Assembly (NCBI GenBank): GCA_963838205.1
Contig: CAWIQF010000014.1
Span: 310,001 to 374,000, forward strand
DNA length: 64,000 nt
DNA from: CAIVVT01 sp963838205
GTDB taxonomy: Bacteria > Acidobacteriota > Terriglobia > Bryobacterales > Bryobacteraceae
Reading direction: 5' to 3'
The position numbers were made by a program, and so were the translations under genes. Below the pieces are notes generated by a model. The model worked only from the letters and a program-made list of their open reading frames with translations, did no database searches and was not told the DNA's origin. Of this stretch, positions 8,766 through 16,584 are shown piece by piece; the stretch's first letter is position 1, and the number at the start of each line of letters is the position of its first letter.

Positions 8766-9545
8766 TCAGGGGCGGGAGGCGGTGCGGGCGGTCTTCCACA
8801 GCAGGAGGCCGCCGGCGGCGAGCAGGCCGAGGGCGATCCATTGGGTCCAGGAGAAGGGGCCGCCGAAGGGCAGCGACTGCTCGTGGTAGCGGACGAACTC
8901 GACGCCGAAACGGGCAATGGAATAGAGCACCAGGTACAGGCCGAAGATGCGCCCGGCGGGATGGGGCCGGCGCGAGGCCAGGACTAGAATCCCGGCCACG
9001 ATGAAAGTCAGGCCGGACTCATAGAGCTGCGCGGGCTGCAGCGGGACGTTGAGCGGGACGCCGGTGTAGGTCTCCGGATTCCGAAAGACGACCGCCCAGG
9101 GCAGGTGGCAGCGTGTGCCCCAGCAGCAGCCCGCGGCAAAGCAGCCCAGCCGGCCGATGGCATGGCCCAACGCCACGGCCGGCGCCAGGACATCGACGGT
9201 GGCCAGGAAGGGCAGACGCTCGCGGCGCATGTACCAGGCGGCGAAAGCCAGGGCCAGGAGGAAACCGCCGTAATAGACGCCGGCCGAAAGCAGGGTTTCG
9301 AGCGAGAAGATGCGGTCTGGATGGCGCGAATAGTAGCCGAAATCCATCACCAGCATCAGCAGCTTGGCGCCGAGCAGGCCGACCAGGGCGGCATAGACGG
9401 CCAGGTTGGAGACTTTCTCGGCATCGAGACCGGCGCGGCGGGCGAGCCGCAGAGCGAGGAACAGAGCGGCGAGGAAACCGAGGGCGACCAGGAGGCCGTA
9501 GGTGGGCAGGTAGAAAGTGCCGATGGTGAAAAGCTTCGGGTACAT
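8766..9545 (-). CDS. lgt: prolipoprotein diacylglyceryl transferase
   Basis: A 259-residue inner-membrane enzyme that transfers the diacylglyceryl group from phosphatidylglycerol to the lipobox cysteine of prolipoproteins, the first step of lipoprotein maturation. It starts MYPKLFTIGTFYLPTYGLLV with the expected Tyr/Gly-rich first helix. It carries several hydrophobic helices and the conserved block GHAIGRLGCFAAGCCWG, corresponding to the Lgt signature around the essential Arg. A later block, PAQLYESGLTF, matches the conserved Q-x-Y-E motif. Length is typical. It is the last gene of the leftward ctaA-ctaB cluster; the SCO-like lipoprotein in the same cluster would be one of its substrates. 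Confidence 0.93.
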   Translation of the reverse strand: MYPKLFTIGTFYLPTYGLLVALGFLAALFLALRLARRAGLDAEKVSNLAVYAALVGLLGAKLLMLVMDFGYYSRHPDRIFSLETLLSAGVYYGGFLLALAFAAWYMRRERLPFLATVDVLAPAVALGHAIGRLGCFAAGCCWGTRCHLPWAVVFRNPETYTGVPLNVPLQPAQLYESGLTFIVAGILVLASRRPHPAGRIFGLYLVLYSIARFGVEFVRYHEQSLPFGGPFSWTQWIALGLLAAGGLLLWKTARTASRP

Positions 9546-9563
9546 GGGTGGCCAAGAGTCCGG

Positions 9564-10088
9564 TTATTGCTCGCGCCGGGCCAGCACGAAGAAGTGGCTG
9601 TCGCCAGGGCGTAGTTCCAGCATCGCAAACCCGGCGCGCTCGAGCACGCGCTGATAGTCGCGCGGCGTGGGTTGATAACAGCCTTCCAGCTCGCGTGCGA
9701 CCGGCGAGAGACCTCCGAAGGCGGCGGCGAGGCGGCCTCCGGGGCGCAGCAAGGCGTGCAAAGCGCGCGCCGCATCGAGCGGCGGCTGGACCCAATGCAG
9801 CGTGGCGAAGGCGTAGATGGCGTCGAAGGGCTGAGGCGCGGTCCAGGCGAGCAGGTCGGCGGCGAAGAACTCCGCGGCAGGGCAGGCCAGACGGGCCTGT
9901 TCGAGCAGGGGCGCTTGGATGTCGATGCCGGTGAGGCTGGCGCCGGTGGCGGCGAGCGCGGCGGTCCAACGCCCCAGGCCGCAGCCGGCGTCGAGCACGC
10001 GTTCGCCAGGGAGCGGCGCCAGCATATCGATGAGGATTTGTTCGGGAGCTTCCTGCACGGTGTTGCCCGGCTCGCGCCGGGTTACCAA
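9564..10088 (-). CDS. SAM-dependent class I methyltransferase
   Basis: A small Rossmann methyltransferase with motif I VLDAGCGLGRWTAAL, motif II acidic residue in GIDIQ, then DAIYAFATLHWV and a late RPGGRLAAAFGG strand, as in trans-aconitate-type or general methyltransferase domain 11/25 proteins. The start is uncertain. A TTG at 10088 would overlap the stop of the DUF420 gene (174 residues), while a GTG at 10058 gives 164 residues beginning VQEAPEQILIDML. Both fit the domain edge. Substrate unknown; the position suggests cotranscription with the cta cluster rather than a known role in it. Confidence 0.75.
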   Translation of the reverse strand: MVTRREPGNTVQEAPEQILIDMLAPLPGERVLDAGCGLGRWTAALAATGASLTGIDIQAPLLEQARLACPAAEFFAADLLAWTAPQPFDAIYAFATLHWVQPPLDAARALHALLRPGGRLAAAFGGLSPVARELEGCYQPTPRDYQRVLERAGFAMLELRPGDSHFFVLARREQ

Positions 10089-10498
10089 TGATACAGCATC
10101 ACGTATACGACGACGCCCGTCAGGTTGACATACAGCCAGATCGGCAGCGTGATGCGGGCCAGCGCGCGATGTTTTAGAAAACGCCCCTTCAGCCCGCGCA
10201 GCAGCGTCACGACGGCCAGGGGCGCGACGGCGGCGGCGAGGATGGTGTGCGAGATCAGAATCGTGAAATAGACGCCGCGGATGGGGCCGGCGGGCCTGAA
10301 ATGCACGGAGCCGACCTGGGCGTGATAGACCAGATAGCCGATCAAAAAGAGCGTGGAGGCGGAGAACGCGGCGAGCATCGTCTTGCGGTGGGCTTCGATG
10401 CGCCGGGCGCGGATCAGAAAATATCCGCACACGAGCAGGATGCCCGAAAGGGCGTTGAAGAAGGCATTGATGGTGGGCAGGTCATGCAGTCGGGGCAT
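10082..10498 (-). CDS. DUF420 membrane protein linked to cytochrome oxidase assembly
   Basis: A 138-residue protein with four hydrophobic helices and the family pattern MPRLHDLPTINAFFNALSG...R.EAHRKTML, then HTILAAAVAPLAVVTLLRGL and VVYVMLYHW at the C-terminus. DUF420 proteins have conserved His residues in the membrane and are almost always encoded beside cytochrome c oxidase or SCO genes (CtaM/YozB-like); in Bacillus such a protein is needed for oxidase activity. Here it lies 4 bases downstream of the SCO-like gene and upstream of the methyltransferase, consistent with a role in oxidase maturation. Confidence 0.85.
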   Translation of the reverse strand: MPRLHDLPTINAFFNALSGILLVCGYFLIRARRIEAHRKTMLAAFSASTLFLIGYLVYHAQVGSVHFRPAGPIRGVYFTILISHTILAAAVAPLAVVTLLRGLKGRFLKHRALARITLPIWLYVNLTGVVVYVMLYHW

Positions 10499-10502
10499 CG
10501 GC

Positions 10503-11069
10503 TCAGAAGACCTCCTTACGCAATGGGCCGATGTCCTCGATGAGTTGATCGAGGGTCGAGGCGTCCAGGGACTCGTAGTAGCCGCGGATGCGGGCTTTGC
10601 GGTCGACGAGGACGAACTTGGTGGAATGCTCGATCAGGTTGGCGTTCGTATTGACGTGGAAGGTATCGGCGCTGAGGGCTCCGATGGCGCCCTCGGGCCC
10701 GGTCAGGAATCGCCAGAGGCGCGCGTCGGCCTGGAAACGGCGGGCGTAGTCGGCCAGCACGGCGGGTGTGTCGTGCGCGGGATCGACGGTGATGCTCACC
10801 AGGCGCACGTCATCGGGCGGTTGGCCGTTGACGAGGAGCCGCTGCTGCAGGCGGTGCATTTGCGCCGAGAGGCGCGGGCAGGGGCCCTGGCAGGTGGTGA
10901 AGATGAAGTCTACGACCCAGACTTTGCCCTTGAGGGAATCGCGCGTGACGGCGGTTCCATCCTGGGCGGTGAGGGTGAACGCGGGCACGTCGCCGAGTTC
11001 GGGCAGACTCGAGCGCAGAGCGCAGCCTGCCGCGGCCAGGCAGATGGTCAACCAGAAGCGCCGGTGCAT
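10503..11069 (-). CDS. SCO1/SenC family copper chaperone lipoprotein
   Basis: A 188-residue thioredoxin-fold protein. The N-terminus MHRRFWLTICLAAAGC is a lipoprotein signal with lipobox cysteine C16, so the protein is membrane-tethered in the periplasm. The copper-binding C-x3-C is C60-QGP-C64 (FTTCQGPCP), and the third ligand His is H148 in LIEHSTKF. SCO proteins deliver copper to the CuA site of cytochrome c oxidase subunit II. It sits 26 bases downstream of ctaB, matching the classic ctaB-sco-DUF420 arrangement. No oxidase subunit genes are in the window. Confidence 0.92.
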   Translation of the reverse strand: MHRRFWLTICLAAAGCALRSSLPELGDVPAFTLTAQDGTAVTRDSLKGKVWVVDFIFTTCQGPCPRLSAQMHRLQQRLLVNGQPPDDVRLVSITVDPAHDTPAVLADYARRFQADARLWRFLTGPEGAIGALSADTFHVNTNANLIEHSTKFVLVDRKARIRGYYESLDASTLDQLIEDIGPLRKEVF

Positions 11070-11095
11070 GATGATCCTGCGCCTAGTTTAGAAGA

Positions 11096-11950
11096 CTAGA
11101 AGATGCCGCGGCTATCGAGCACGAGCGCGATGTAGAGCAGGGGCAGGTACATGACCGAAGCCAGCAGCACGCGGCGGGCGTTGGGCAGAGTGCGATCCCG
11201 CGCCACGCGCACGGCGGCGCGCAGCATGAGCGCGCCCAGCACCAGCGCGGCGGCGAGATACCAGTTGCCGGCCATTTTCACAAAGCCCGGCAGAAGGCTG
11301 ACGGGGACCAGCAGCAGAGCGAAGGCGAGGATGTGGCGCGAGGTGGAAATGCCGTCGGGCTCGACCACGGGCAGCATGCGGATGCCGGCGCGCGCGTAGT
11401 CGTCCTTGTACATCCAGGCGATCGCATAGAAGTGCGGGAACTGCCACAGGAAGATGATGGCGAACAGAATCCAGGCCTCGAAGGTGAGCGTGCCGCGAAC
11501 GGCGGCGAAGCCGATCAGCGGCGGCAAGGCGCCGGGAAACGCGCCCACGGCGGTCGAGAGCCAGGTGCGCGGCTTGAGCGGGGTATAGAGCAGCAGGTAG
11601 GAGGCGACGGTGGCGAAGCCGAGCCAGGCCGAGAGGGCGTTGACGGCGGCGGCCAGTTCGAGTTCGCCGGCCACAAGCAGCGCCAGGCCGAACAGAAACG
11701 CGTGGCGCGCGCTGACGCGGCCGGCGGGGATGGGGCGCGATTCGGTGCGGCGCATGAGCGCGTCGGCATCGCGCTCGGACCACTGGTTCAAGGTAGCGGT
11801 GCCGGAGGCGAGCAGGGCCGTGCCCGCGAGGGTGTTCAACAGGAGCCACACATCGAAGGCGCCGTGGAGTCCGAAAAAGCAGCCGATGGCGGTGCTCATC
11901 AGGATCAGCCAGGTGATCCGAGGCTTCGTCAGTGCGAGGTAGTCTTTCAT
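11096..11950 (-). CDS. ctaB: protoheme IX farnesyltransferase (heme O synthase)
   Basis: A 284-residue UbiA-family prenyltransferase converting heme B to heme O. The start MKDYLALTKPRITWLILMST matches the family. The first Asp-rich motif is NQWSERDADALMRRTESRP, with the R-T-x-x-R-P hallmark of CtaB/CyoE. The second conserved loop is HFYAIAWMYKDDYARAGIRM. About eight or nine transmembrane helices are evident. Its ATG overlaps the stop of ctaA by 4 bp, so heme O synthesis and the next step to heme A are translationally coupled. The product acts in the cytoplasmic membrane for aa3-type oxidases. Confidence 0.95.
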   Translation of the reverse strand: MKDYLALTKPRITWLILMSTAIGCFFGLHGAFDVWLLLNTLAGTALLASGTATLNQWSERDADALMRRTESRPIPAGRVSARHAFLFGLALLVAGELELAAAVNALSAWLGFATVASYLLLYTPLKPRTWLSTAVGAFPGALPPLIGFAAVRGTLTFEAWILFAIIFLWQFPHFYAIAWMYKDDYARAGIRMLPVVEPDGISTSRHILAFALLLVPVSLLPGFVKMAGNWYLAAALVLGALMLRAAVRVARDRTLPNARRVLLASVMYLPLLYIALVLDSRGIF

Positions 11951-12831
11951 CCGCCGTGCCCGTTTCCAGCCAACCGTGGAGCGCGCGCGGCCGAAGCCGA
12001 CGCGGCCGGCGCGGCGCGCCGCAGAATCTCGGCCGAAAGTGCGACGGTGAAGCCGAGCACGAGTGCGCCCAGGCCCAGGTGGGTCGCGCGCAGGGCCGAC
12101 AGCAGCTCCTCCGACGCCAGACCGCCGGCCAGATTCAGGCGCGCCAGAAATGCGCCCACGCCCAGAATCAACTGAACGAAAACCAGGATCATCAGAGCAA
12201 TCGCTCCGCGCCGCAAGCCCTGGTGCTGGCGCGGCTCAGCGGCGTCCGGCGGGAGCGCGGAGATGGAAAACGTGGCCAGCATCAAAATCAGCAGAATCAC
12301 CGCGAAGGCCCAGGCGATGTGCGGCATCGCGGAGAGCAAATTGTGACGGTAGGCGGCCCCGAGTGCGATCTGCAGCAGCACCGCTGGGGGCGTCACCCAG
12401 GCCAGCGAGCGCAGCGAGGGCCAGCCCCGGTCCTCCAGCAACGCGGCGTCGCGATACCAGGCCGGCGATGCGCCGAGCGCGAGCAGCGTGAGCAGCGCGA
12501 AGCACAGGTGAGACAGGATGGCGTGGGCCACGCCGACTTGCGGCGTGCGGGTCGTCACGACGCCCAGCCAGGCCTGCGCGCCGAACAGCAGCAGCGCCAA
12601 CAGGCCGACTGTTTTCAACCATCTTTGAGAATCCGACAAAAGCAGCCAGGCCACCGTGACCAGCGCCAGGCAGCCCACCGCTTCGCCCAGATGACGGTGC
12701 ATGCGCAGCCACGAGACCCGCGCGGCGGAGGCCGCGCCGGCGCCGCCGGTCAGCGCGCCCACAAGCAGCAAGATCAGGGTGCAGACAGCCAGCGCGGCTG
12801 CGAGGCGATACAAAATCGGACTTGCTTTCAT
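11947..12831 (-). CDS. ctaA: heme A synthase (COX15/CtaA family)
   Basis: A 294-residue membrane protein with eight predicted helices arranged as two four-helix halves, the CtaA/COX15 pattern. Conserved histidines occur in matching positions in each half: RMHRHLGEAVG and AILSHLCFALL in the first, AYRHNLLSAMPHIAWAF and LRATHLGLGALV in the second. It oxidises the C8 methyl group of heme O to make heme A. It is the first gene of the leftward cluster, and its start MKASPILYRLAAALAV leads directly into helix 1. About 140 bases without a gene separate it from the VOC protein gene. Confidence 0.92.
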   Translation of the reverse strand: MKASPILYRLAAALAVCTLILLLVGALTGGAGAASAARVSWLRMHRHLGEAVGCLALVTVAWLLLSDSQRWLKTVGLLALLLFGAQAWLGVVTTRTPQVGVAHAILSHLCFALLTLLALGASPAWYRDAALLEDRGWPSLRSLAWVTPPAVLLQIALGAAYRHNLLSAMPHIAWAFAVILLILMLATFSISALPPDAAEPRQHQGLRRGAIALMILVFVQLILGVGAFLARLNLAGGLASEELLSALRATHLGLGALVLGFTVALSAEILRRAAPAASASAARAPRLAGNGHGG

Positions 12832-12973
12832 GAAACGAGCGATGTCCTAAGCCTCTTGGATGCCCAGAGAACGGGAAAGTAGCGATTTCCTTGCAATTAT
12901 TCTACCCCGGCAAGAATTCTCTGCCGGCGTTAAGACCCGGGAGCGGGAAACAGGCCAGGGCGAAGCGTAGGTG

Positions 12974-13357
12974 TCAGGCCGCTTCGGCGGGCTCCCACAG
13001 CGCGGCGCAGGCGCCGGCCGGGTCCTTGATGACCGCGAACCGGGAGCCGCTGGCCATGCGCACCGGCGTGAGGACTTCGCCGCCCATTTCACGGCAGCGC
13101 TGCAGGGCGGCATCGAGGTTCTCAACCACAATGTAGATCAGCCACATGGGCGGCAGATTGGCGTTCGGGCCGCGCGAGTGGCAGACGCCCGCGACGGCTT
13201 CGCCCGATGCCGCCAGCATGCTGTAGTCCTCGTATTTGCCCATCTTCACGGGTTGCACGGTCCAGCCCGTCACCTGGGCATAGAAATCCCTCACTTTCGG
13301 CGCCTCGGGGATGGTCAGATCCACCCAGGCGATTGAGCCGTTCACGGGTTGGGCCAT
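12974..13357 (-). CDS. VOC (glyoxalase/bleomycin-resistance fold) family protein
   Basis: A 127-residue protein made of two beta-alpha-beta-beta-beta modules: IAWVDLTIPEAPKVRDFYAQ then VTGWTV in the first, and LIYIVVENLDAALQRCREMGG then RFAVIKDPAGACAALWEP in the second. This is the single-domain VOC form related to Glyoxalase-like domain proteins that dimerise. Metal ligands are not obvious in the usual positions, so catalytic activity is uncertain. It is the third leftward gene after pta and the HDAC-like gene, 90 bases downstream of the latter, and may be in the same transcript. Confidence 0.8.
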   Translation of the reverse strand: MAQPVNGSIAWVDLTIPEAPKVRDFYAQVTGWTVQPVKMGKYEDYSMLAASGEAVAGVCHSRGPNANLPPMWLIYIVVENLDAALQRCREMGGEVLTPVRMASGSRFAVIKDPAGACAALWEPAEAA

Positions 13358-13447
13358 CTTCGTCTCCTACAGGACCACTCCGCGATAGGATACCGCCGAT
13401 GCGGGGCGGGCACGCACCTTTTCTCTTTTTTGTATAAATGGCGACGG

Positions 13448-14365
13448 CTATGCGCCGGCCGGACGCAGGCTCTCGAGCAGCGCGACGACGGTGTTGGCGT
13501 GGATTTCGACCGTGTCCTCCAGGTAGCGGGCGTAGCCGCCGGCGAGAACCACGGCGATGGGAATCCCGCGGCGCGCGGCGGCGCTGAAAATGAGGCGATC
13601 GCGGGCCTGCAAGCCCTCCTTGGAGAGCGCCAGGCCGCCCAGTTGATCGTCGAAAAACGGGTCGGCGCCGGCGACGTAGAGGATCAGGTCGGGCTGGAAC
13701 GCGGCGACGGATTCCGAGTAGGCGGGGCCGAGCCGGTCGAGGTAGTCGCGGTCGCCGATGCCGTCCTCCAGATCGACGTCCAGCGAGGACGGCGGCTTCA
13801 CGTGGGGATAGTTGTCGTGCTGGTGAATCGAGAGCGTGAAGACTGCGGCGTCGTTGTGGAATATGGCCGCGGTGCCATTGCCCTGGTGTACGTCGCAATC
13901 GGCGACCAGCGCCCGGCCGATGCGGCCTTCCTGCTGCAGAACGCGGATCGCCACGGCGATATCGTTGACCGCGCAAAAGCCCTCGCCATGATCTCGGAAA
14001 GCGTGGTGAAAACCGCCTCCGATGTTGAACCCGGCCCCGTCGAGCAGCGCGGCGCGGGCGGCGGCGAGCGTTCCTCCAGCCGCCAGAAAGGCCGCTTGAA
14101 CCATGGCCCGCGAGTACGGCACTTCGAGGTGCAGAATCTCGTGGTAGGTCAGCCGGCCGCTCTCCAGGCGGTCGATCCAGGCGGGGTCGTGCACCGTCAG
14201 CAACTGCTCGCGCGTGGCCGGCTCGGGGGCGCGGAAATCTCCGGCCGAGGCCACGCCGCGGCGCAGCAGCAGATCGCGGATCAGGGGGTACTTGGCGGCC
14301 TGGAAAACGTGGTCGCCGAAGTTCAGGTCATAGGCCTCGGCGTAGATCAGGGTGAAAGGCAGCAT
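13448..14365 (-). CDS. histone deacetylase superfamily protein (AcuC/HDAC-like)
   Basis: A 305-residue member of the arginase/deacetylase fold. The zinc-hydrolase motifs are all present: HDPAWIDRLESG, the tandem-His segment GGGFHHAFRDHGEGFCAVND, the metal ligands in VADCDVHQGNGT, and the third Asp region YVAGADPFFDDQLGGL, followed by GGYAR near the end. It should deacetylate acyl-lysine or a small acetylated amine in the cytoplasm; bacterial relatives include AcuC, which reactivates acetyl-CoA synthetase. It lies 18 bases downstream of pta on the same strand, so acetyl-phosphate metabolism and deacetylation are likely co-expressed. Confidence 0.88.
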   Translation of the reverse strand: MLPFTLIYAEAYDLNFGDHVFQAAKYPLIRDLLLRRGVASAGDFRAPEPATREQLLTVHDPAWIDRLESGRLTYHEILHLEVPYSRAMVQAAFLAAGGTLAAARAALLDGAGFNIGGGFHHAFRDHGEGFCAVNDIAVAIRVLQQEGRIGRALVADCDVHQGNGTAAIFHNDAAVFTLSIHQHDNYPHVKPPSSLDVDLEDGIGDRDYLDRLGPAYSESVAAFQPDLILYVAGADPFFDDQLGGLALSKEGLQARDRLIFSAAARRGIPIAVVLAGGYARYLEDTVEIHANTVVALLESLRPAGA

Positions 14366-14383
14366 GCGGTCCTGCCCGGCGCC

Positions 14384-15370
14384 TCAGCCGCACTGCAACG
14401 CAGTGACGATGGCGACGCGATAAACGTCCTCGGGCGAACAGCCGCGCGGCAGATCGTTAGCGGGCTTGGCCAGTCCCTGGAAAAACGGCCCGGTGTTGAC
14501 CGCGCCGCCCAGCCGCTCCACGAGCTTGACGCCGATGTTGGCCGAGGCCACGTCGGGGAAGATGAGCGTGTTGGCGTGCCCCGCCACCGTGGAGCCCGGC
14601 GCCTTGCTGCGGCCCACGGCTTCCACCAGCGCCGCGTCGGCCTGCAATTCTCCGTCGATGTGCAATTGCGGCGCGCGCGCTTCGACCACGCGCCGCGCCT
14701 CGCGGACTTTTTCGACCCACGGGTGTTTCGCGCTGCCCTTGGTGGAGAACGACAGCAGCGCCACCGCCGGCTCGGCGCCGATCACGGCGCGCGTCGTTTC
14801 CGCGGTGGCGATGGCGATCTCGGCCAGTTGAGTGGCCGAGGGGTCGATGATCAACGCCGGATCGGCCATGGCGATCACGCCGCTCGCGCCGAAGACCTGG
14901 TCATACACGCAGACGATCATGACTCCGCTCACGGTGCGCGTGCCGGGCCGCGTGCCGATGGTCGTGATGGCCGCGCGGAACGTCTCGGCCGTGGTAGTGG
15001 CCGCGCCGCCCACGAAAGCGTCGGCGTCACCGGCGGCGACCATCAGACCGGCGAAGACCAGCGACGATTGCGCCGCCCGCTGCGCTTCGGTTTCGGTCAT
15101 GCCGCGCGCGTGCCGCCGTTCGTAGAGAATGCGCGCGTAGGCGCCGAGGCGCGGCGAGGTCGAAGGCTCGACGCACTCCATGCCGGACGGTGTGCCGGGA
15201 CGGCAGATCAGGATCGGCTCGATCAGTCCGTCCTGGCGCAGCCGGGCCGCCGCCTCCAGAATGCGCGGGTCGTCGCCTTCGGGGAACACGATGCGCCGGC
15301 GTTTGGGCTGGGCGCGCAGCCGGGCCATCTGCCGCTCCAGGAAAAGCCGCGCCGACTCGGGTGGATTCAT
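14384..15370 (-). CDS. pta: phosphate acetyltransferase
   Basis: A 328-residue single-domain Pta that interconverts acetyl-CoA and acetyl phosphate. Family blocks are visible: RRRIVFPEGDDPRILEAAARL at the start (substrate-binding strand-loop), VFAGLMVAAGDADAFVGGA in the middle, and at the end VDGELQ-like HIDGELQADAAL, then ANTLIFPDVASANIGVKLVERLGG and GPFFQGLAKPANDLPRGCS. Phosphate butyryltransferase is the close alternative, but the late block matches Pta better. No ackA gene is in the window. It is divergent from mdh. Confidence 0.9.
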   Translation of the reverse strand: MNPPESARLFLERQMARLRAQPKRRRIVFPEGDDPRILEAAARLRQDGLIEPILICRPGTPSGMECVEPSTSPRLGAYARILYERRHARGMTETEAQRAAQSSLVFAGLMVAAGDADAFVGGAATTTAETFRAAITTIGTRPGTRTVSGVMIVCVYDQVFGASGVIAMADPALIIDPSATQLAEIAIATAETTRAVIGAEPAVALLSFSTKGSAKHPWVEKVREARRVVEARAPQLHIDGELQADAALVEAVGRSKAPGSTVAGHANTLIFPDVASANIGVKLVERLGGAVNTGPFFQGLAKPANDLPRGCSPEDVYRVAIVTALQCG

Positions 15371-15386
15371 GAATCGACTATTCTAG

Positions 15387-15416
15387 CGCCGCCGGACTCC
15401 CGCGTCTCCGGCGGCG
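15387..15416. promoter_or_regulatory. perfect 10-bp hairpin in the pta-mdh divergent spacer
   Basis: CGCCGCCGGA (15387-15396) pairs perfectly with TCCGGCGGCG (15407-15416) around a 10-base loop. It sits directly upstream of the TATAAT box of the mdh side and 16 bases from the pta start codon. It may be an operator or part of the pta leader. Confidence 0.35.
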
Positions 15417-15424
15417 GCGAAAGC

Positions 15425-15430
15425 TATAAT
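15425..15430 (+). promoter_or_regulatory. -10 box of a putative mdh promoter
   Basis: A consensus TATAAT lies 80 bases ahead of the mdh ATG in otherwise GC-rich DNA. No good -35 hexamer is seen 16-18 bases upstream, where the hairpin at 15387-15416 lies, suggesting activator dependence or a chance match. Confidence 0.4.
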
Positions 15431-15509
15431 TCGGATCAGGCCGCCGTAGTTGGTCCGGAGGGGTTTCGCGAACACCGGCGGCCGCGGTTTGGACCAGGAA
15501 GGAAATCTT

Positions 15510-16448
15510 ATGCGTAAAAAAGTAACGGTAGTGGGCGCGGGCAACGTGGGTGCGAATTGCGCGCTGCGTCTGGCCGGCAAGGAATTGGCCGACGTGGTGC
15601 TCGTGGATGTCGTGGAAGGCATTCCGCAGGGCAAGGGGCTGGACATCGCCGAGTCGGGCCCGGTGGAGGGCTACGACGTGTCGGTGACCGGCGCGAACGA
15701 TTACGCGCCCACCGGCGGTTCCGATATTGTGATCATCACCGCCGGCTTCCCGCGCAAGCCCGGCATGAGCCGCGACGATCTGCTGCTGGCCAATTACGAG
15801 ATTGTGAAAACCGCCACCGAGCAGGCGGTGAAGCACTCGCCCGACGCGATTCTGATTCTGGTCACCAACCCCCTCGACGCGATGTGCTGGGTGGCCTACC
15901 AGGTGTCGAAGTTCGCCCGCAACCGCGTGGTCGGCATGGCCGGCGTTCTGGATTCGGCGCGCTACCGGACGTTCCTGGCGCTGGAGCTGGGCGTCTCGGT
16001 GGAGAACATCTCCGCGCTGGTGCTCGGCGGCCACGGCGATACGATGGTGCCGCTGCCGCGCCTGACCACGGTCGGCGGCATCCCGCTCACCGAACTGCTG
16101 CCGCAGGAACGCATCGACGCCATCGTCCAGCGCACCCGCGACGGCGGCGCCGAGATCGTGAAATATCTCAAAACCGGCAGCGCCTACTATGCCCCGTCGG
16201 CGGCGGCGGTCGAGATGGCCGAGGCGATTCTCAAGGACAAGAAGAAGGTCCTGCCGTGCGCGGCGTACCTGGATGGCGAGTACGGCCACAAAGGGCTGTT
16301 CTCCGGCGTGCCGGTGAAGCTCGGCGCCACGGGCATCGAGAAGATTTACGAACTGGCGCTCACCGATTCCGAGAAAGCGCAGCTCGACAAGAGCGCGGCT
16401 TCGGTGCGCGAGCTGATCGACGTGCTGAAGCAGAAAGCCGGCCTCTGA
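15510..16448 (+). CDS. mdh: malate dehydrogenase (NAD-dependent, LDH-like)
   Basis: A 312-residue enzyme from the ATG at 15510, preceded by AGGAAGGAA; an upstream in-frame start would only add leader residues. The Rossmann fingerprint is VVGAGNVGANCALRLA, with NAD-selecting Asp in VLVDVVEGIPQGKGLD. Substrate arginines fall in AGFPRKPGMSRDDLL, the catalytic Asp/Arg region in VVGMAGVLDSARYRTF and the active-site His in VLGGHGDTMVPLPR. The length and VGMAGVLDSAR motif identify the LDH-like malate dehydrogenase found in Bacteroidetes, Chloroflexi and Acidobacteria. It oxidises malate to oxaloacetate in the TCA cycle; kgd and pckA in the same window use the neighbouring metabolites. Confidence 0.95.
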   Translation: MRKKVTVVGAGNVGANCALRLAGKELADVVLVDVVEGIPQGKGLDIAESGPVEGYDVSVTGANDYAPTGGSDIVIITAGFPRKPGMSRDDLLLANYEIVKTATEQAVKHSPDAILILVTNPLDAMCWVAYQVSKFARNRVVGMAGVLDSARYRTFLALELGVSVENISALVLGGHGDTMVPLPRLTTVGGIPLTELLPQERIDAIVQRTRDGGAEIVKYLKTGSAYYAPSAAAVEMAEAILKDKKKVLPCAAYLDGEYGHKGLFSGVPVKLGATGIEKIYELALTDSEKAQLDKSAASVRELIDVLKQKAGL

Positions 16449-16584
16449 GTTCGATTGCAGCGGGGGCGCCCGGTTCCTTTCACGCGTCCCCGCGGTGCGC
16501 GCCGGGCACCCCCGCTTCGTGATACTCTCTCTGCAAGCCCGGCCAATTTCCTTGTAGAAACAGGCTTGGCGTGCCCCTGATCCC

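Noticed and set aside
13349..15517. 722-codon open frame on the plus strand opposite the HDAC-like and pta genes
   Set aside because: It is antisense to two well-recognised genes, has no family features and is an artefact of high third-position GC.
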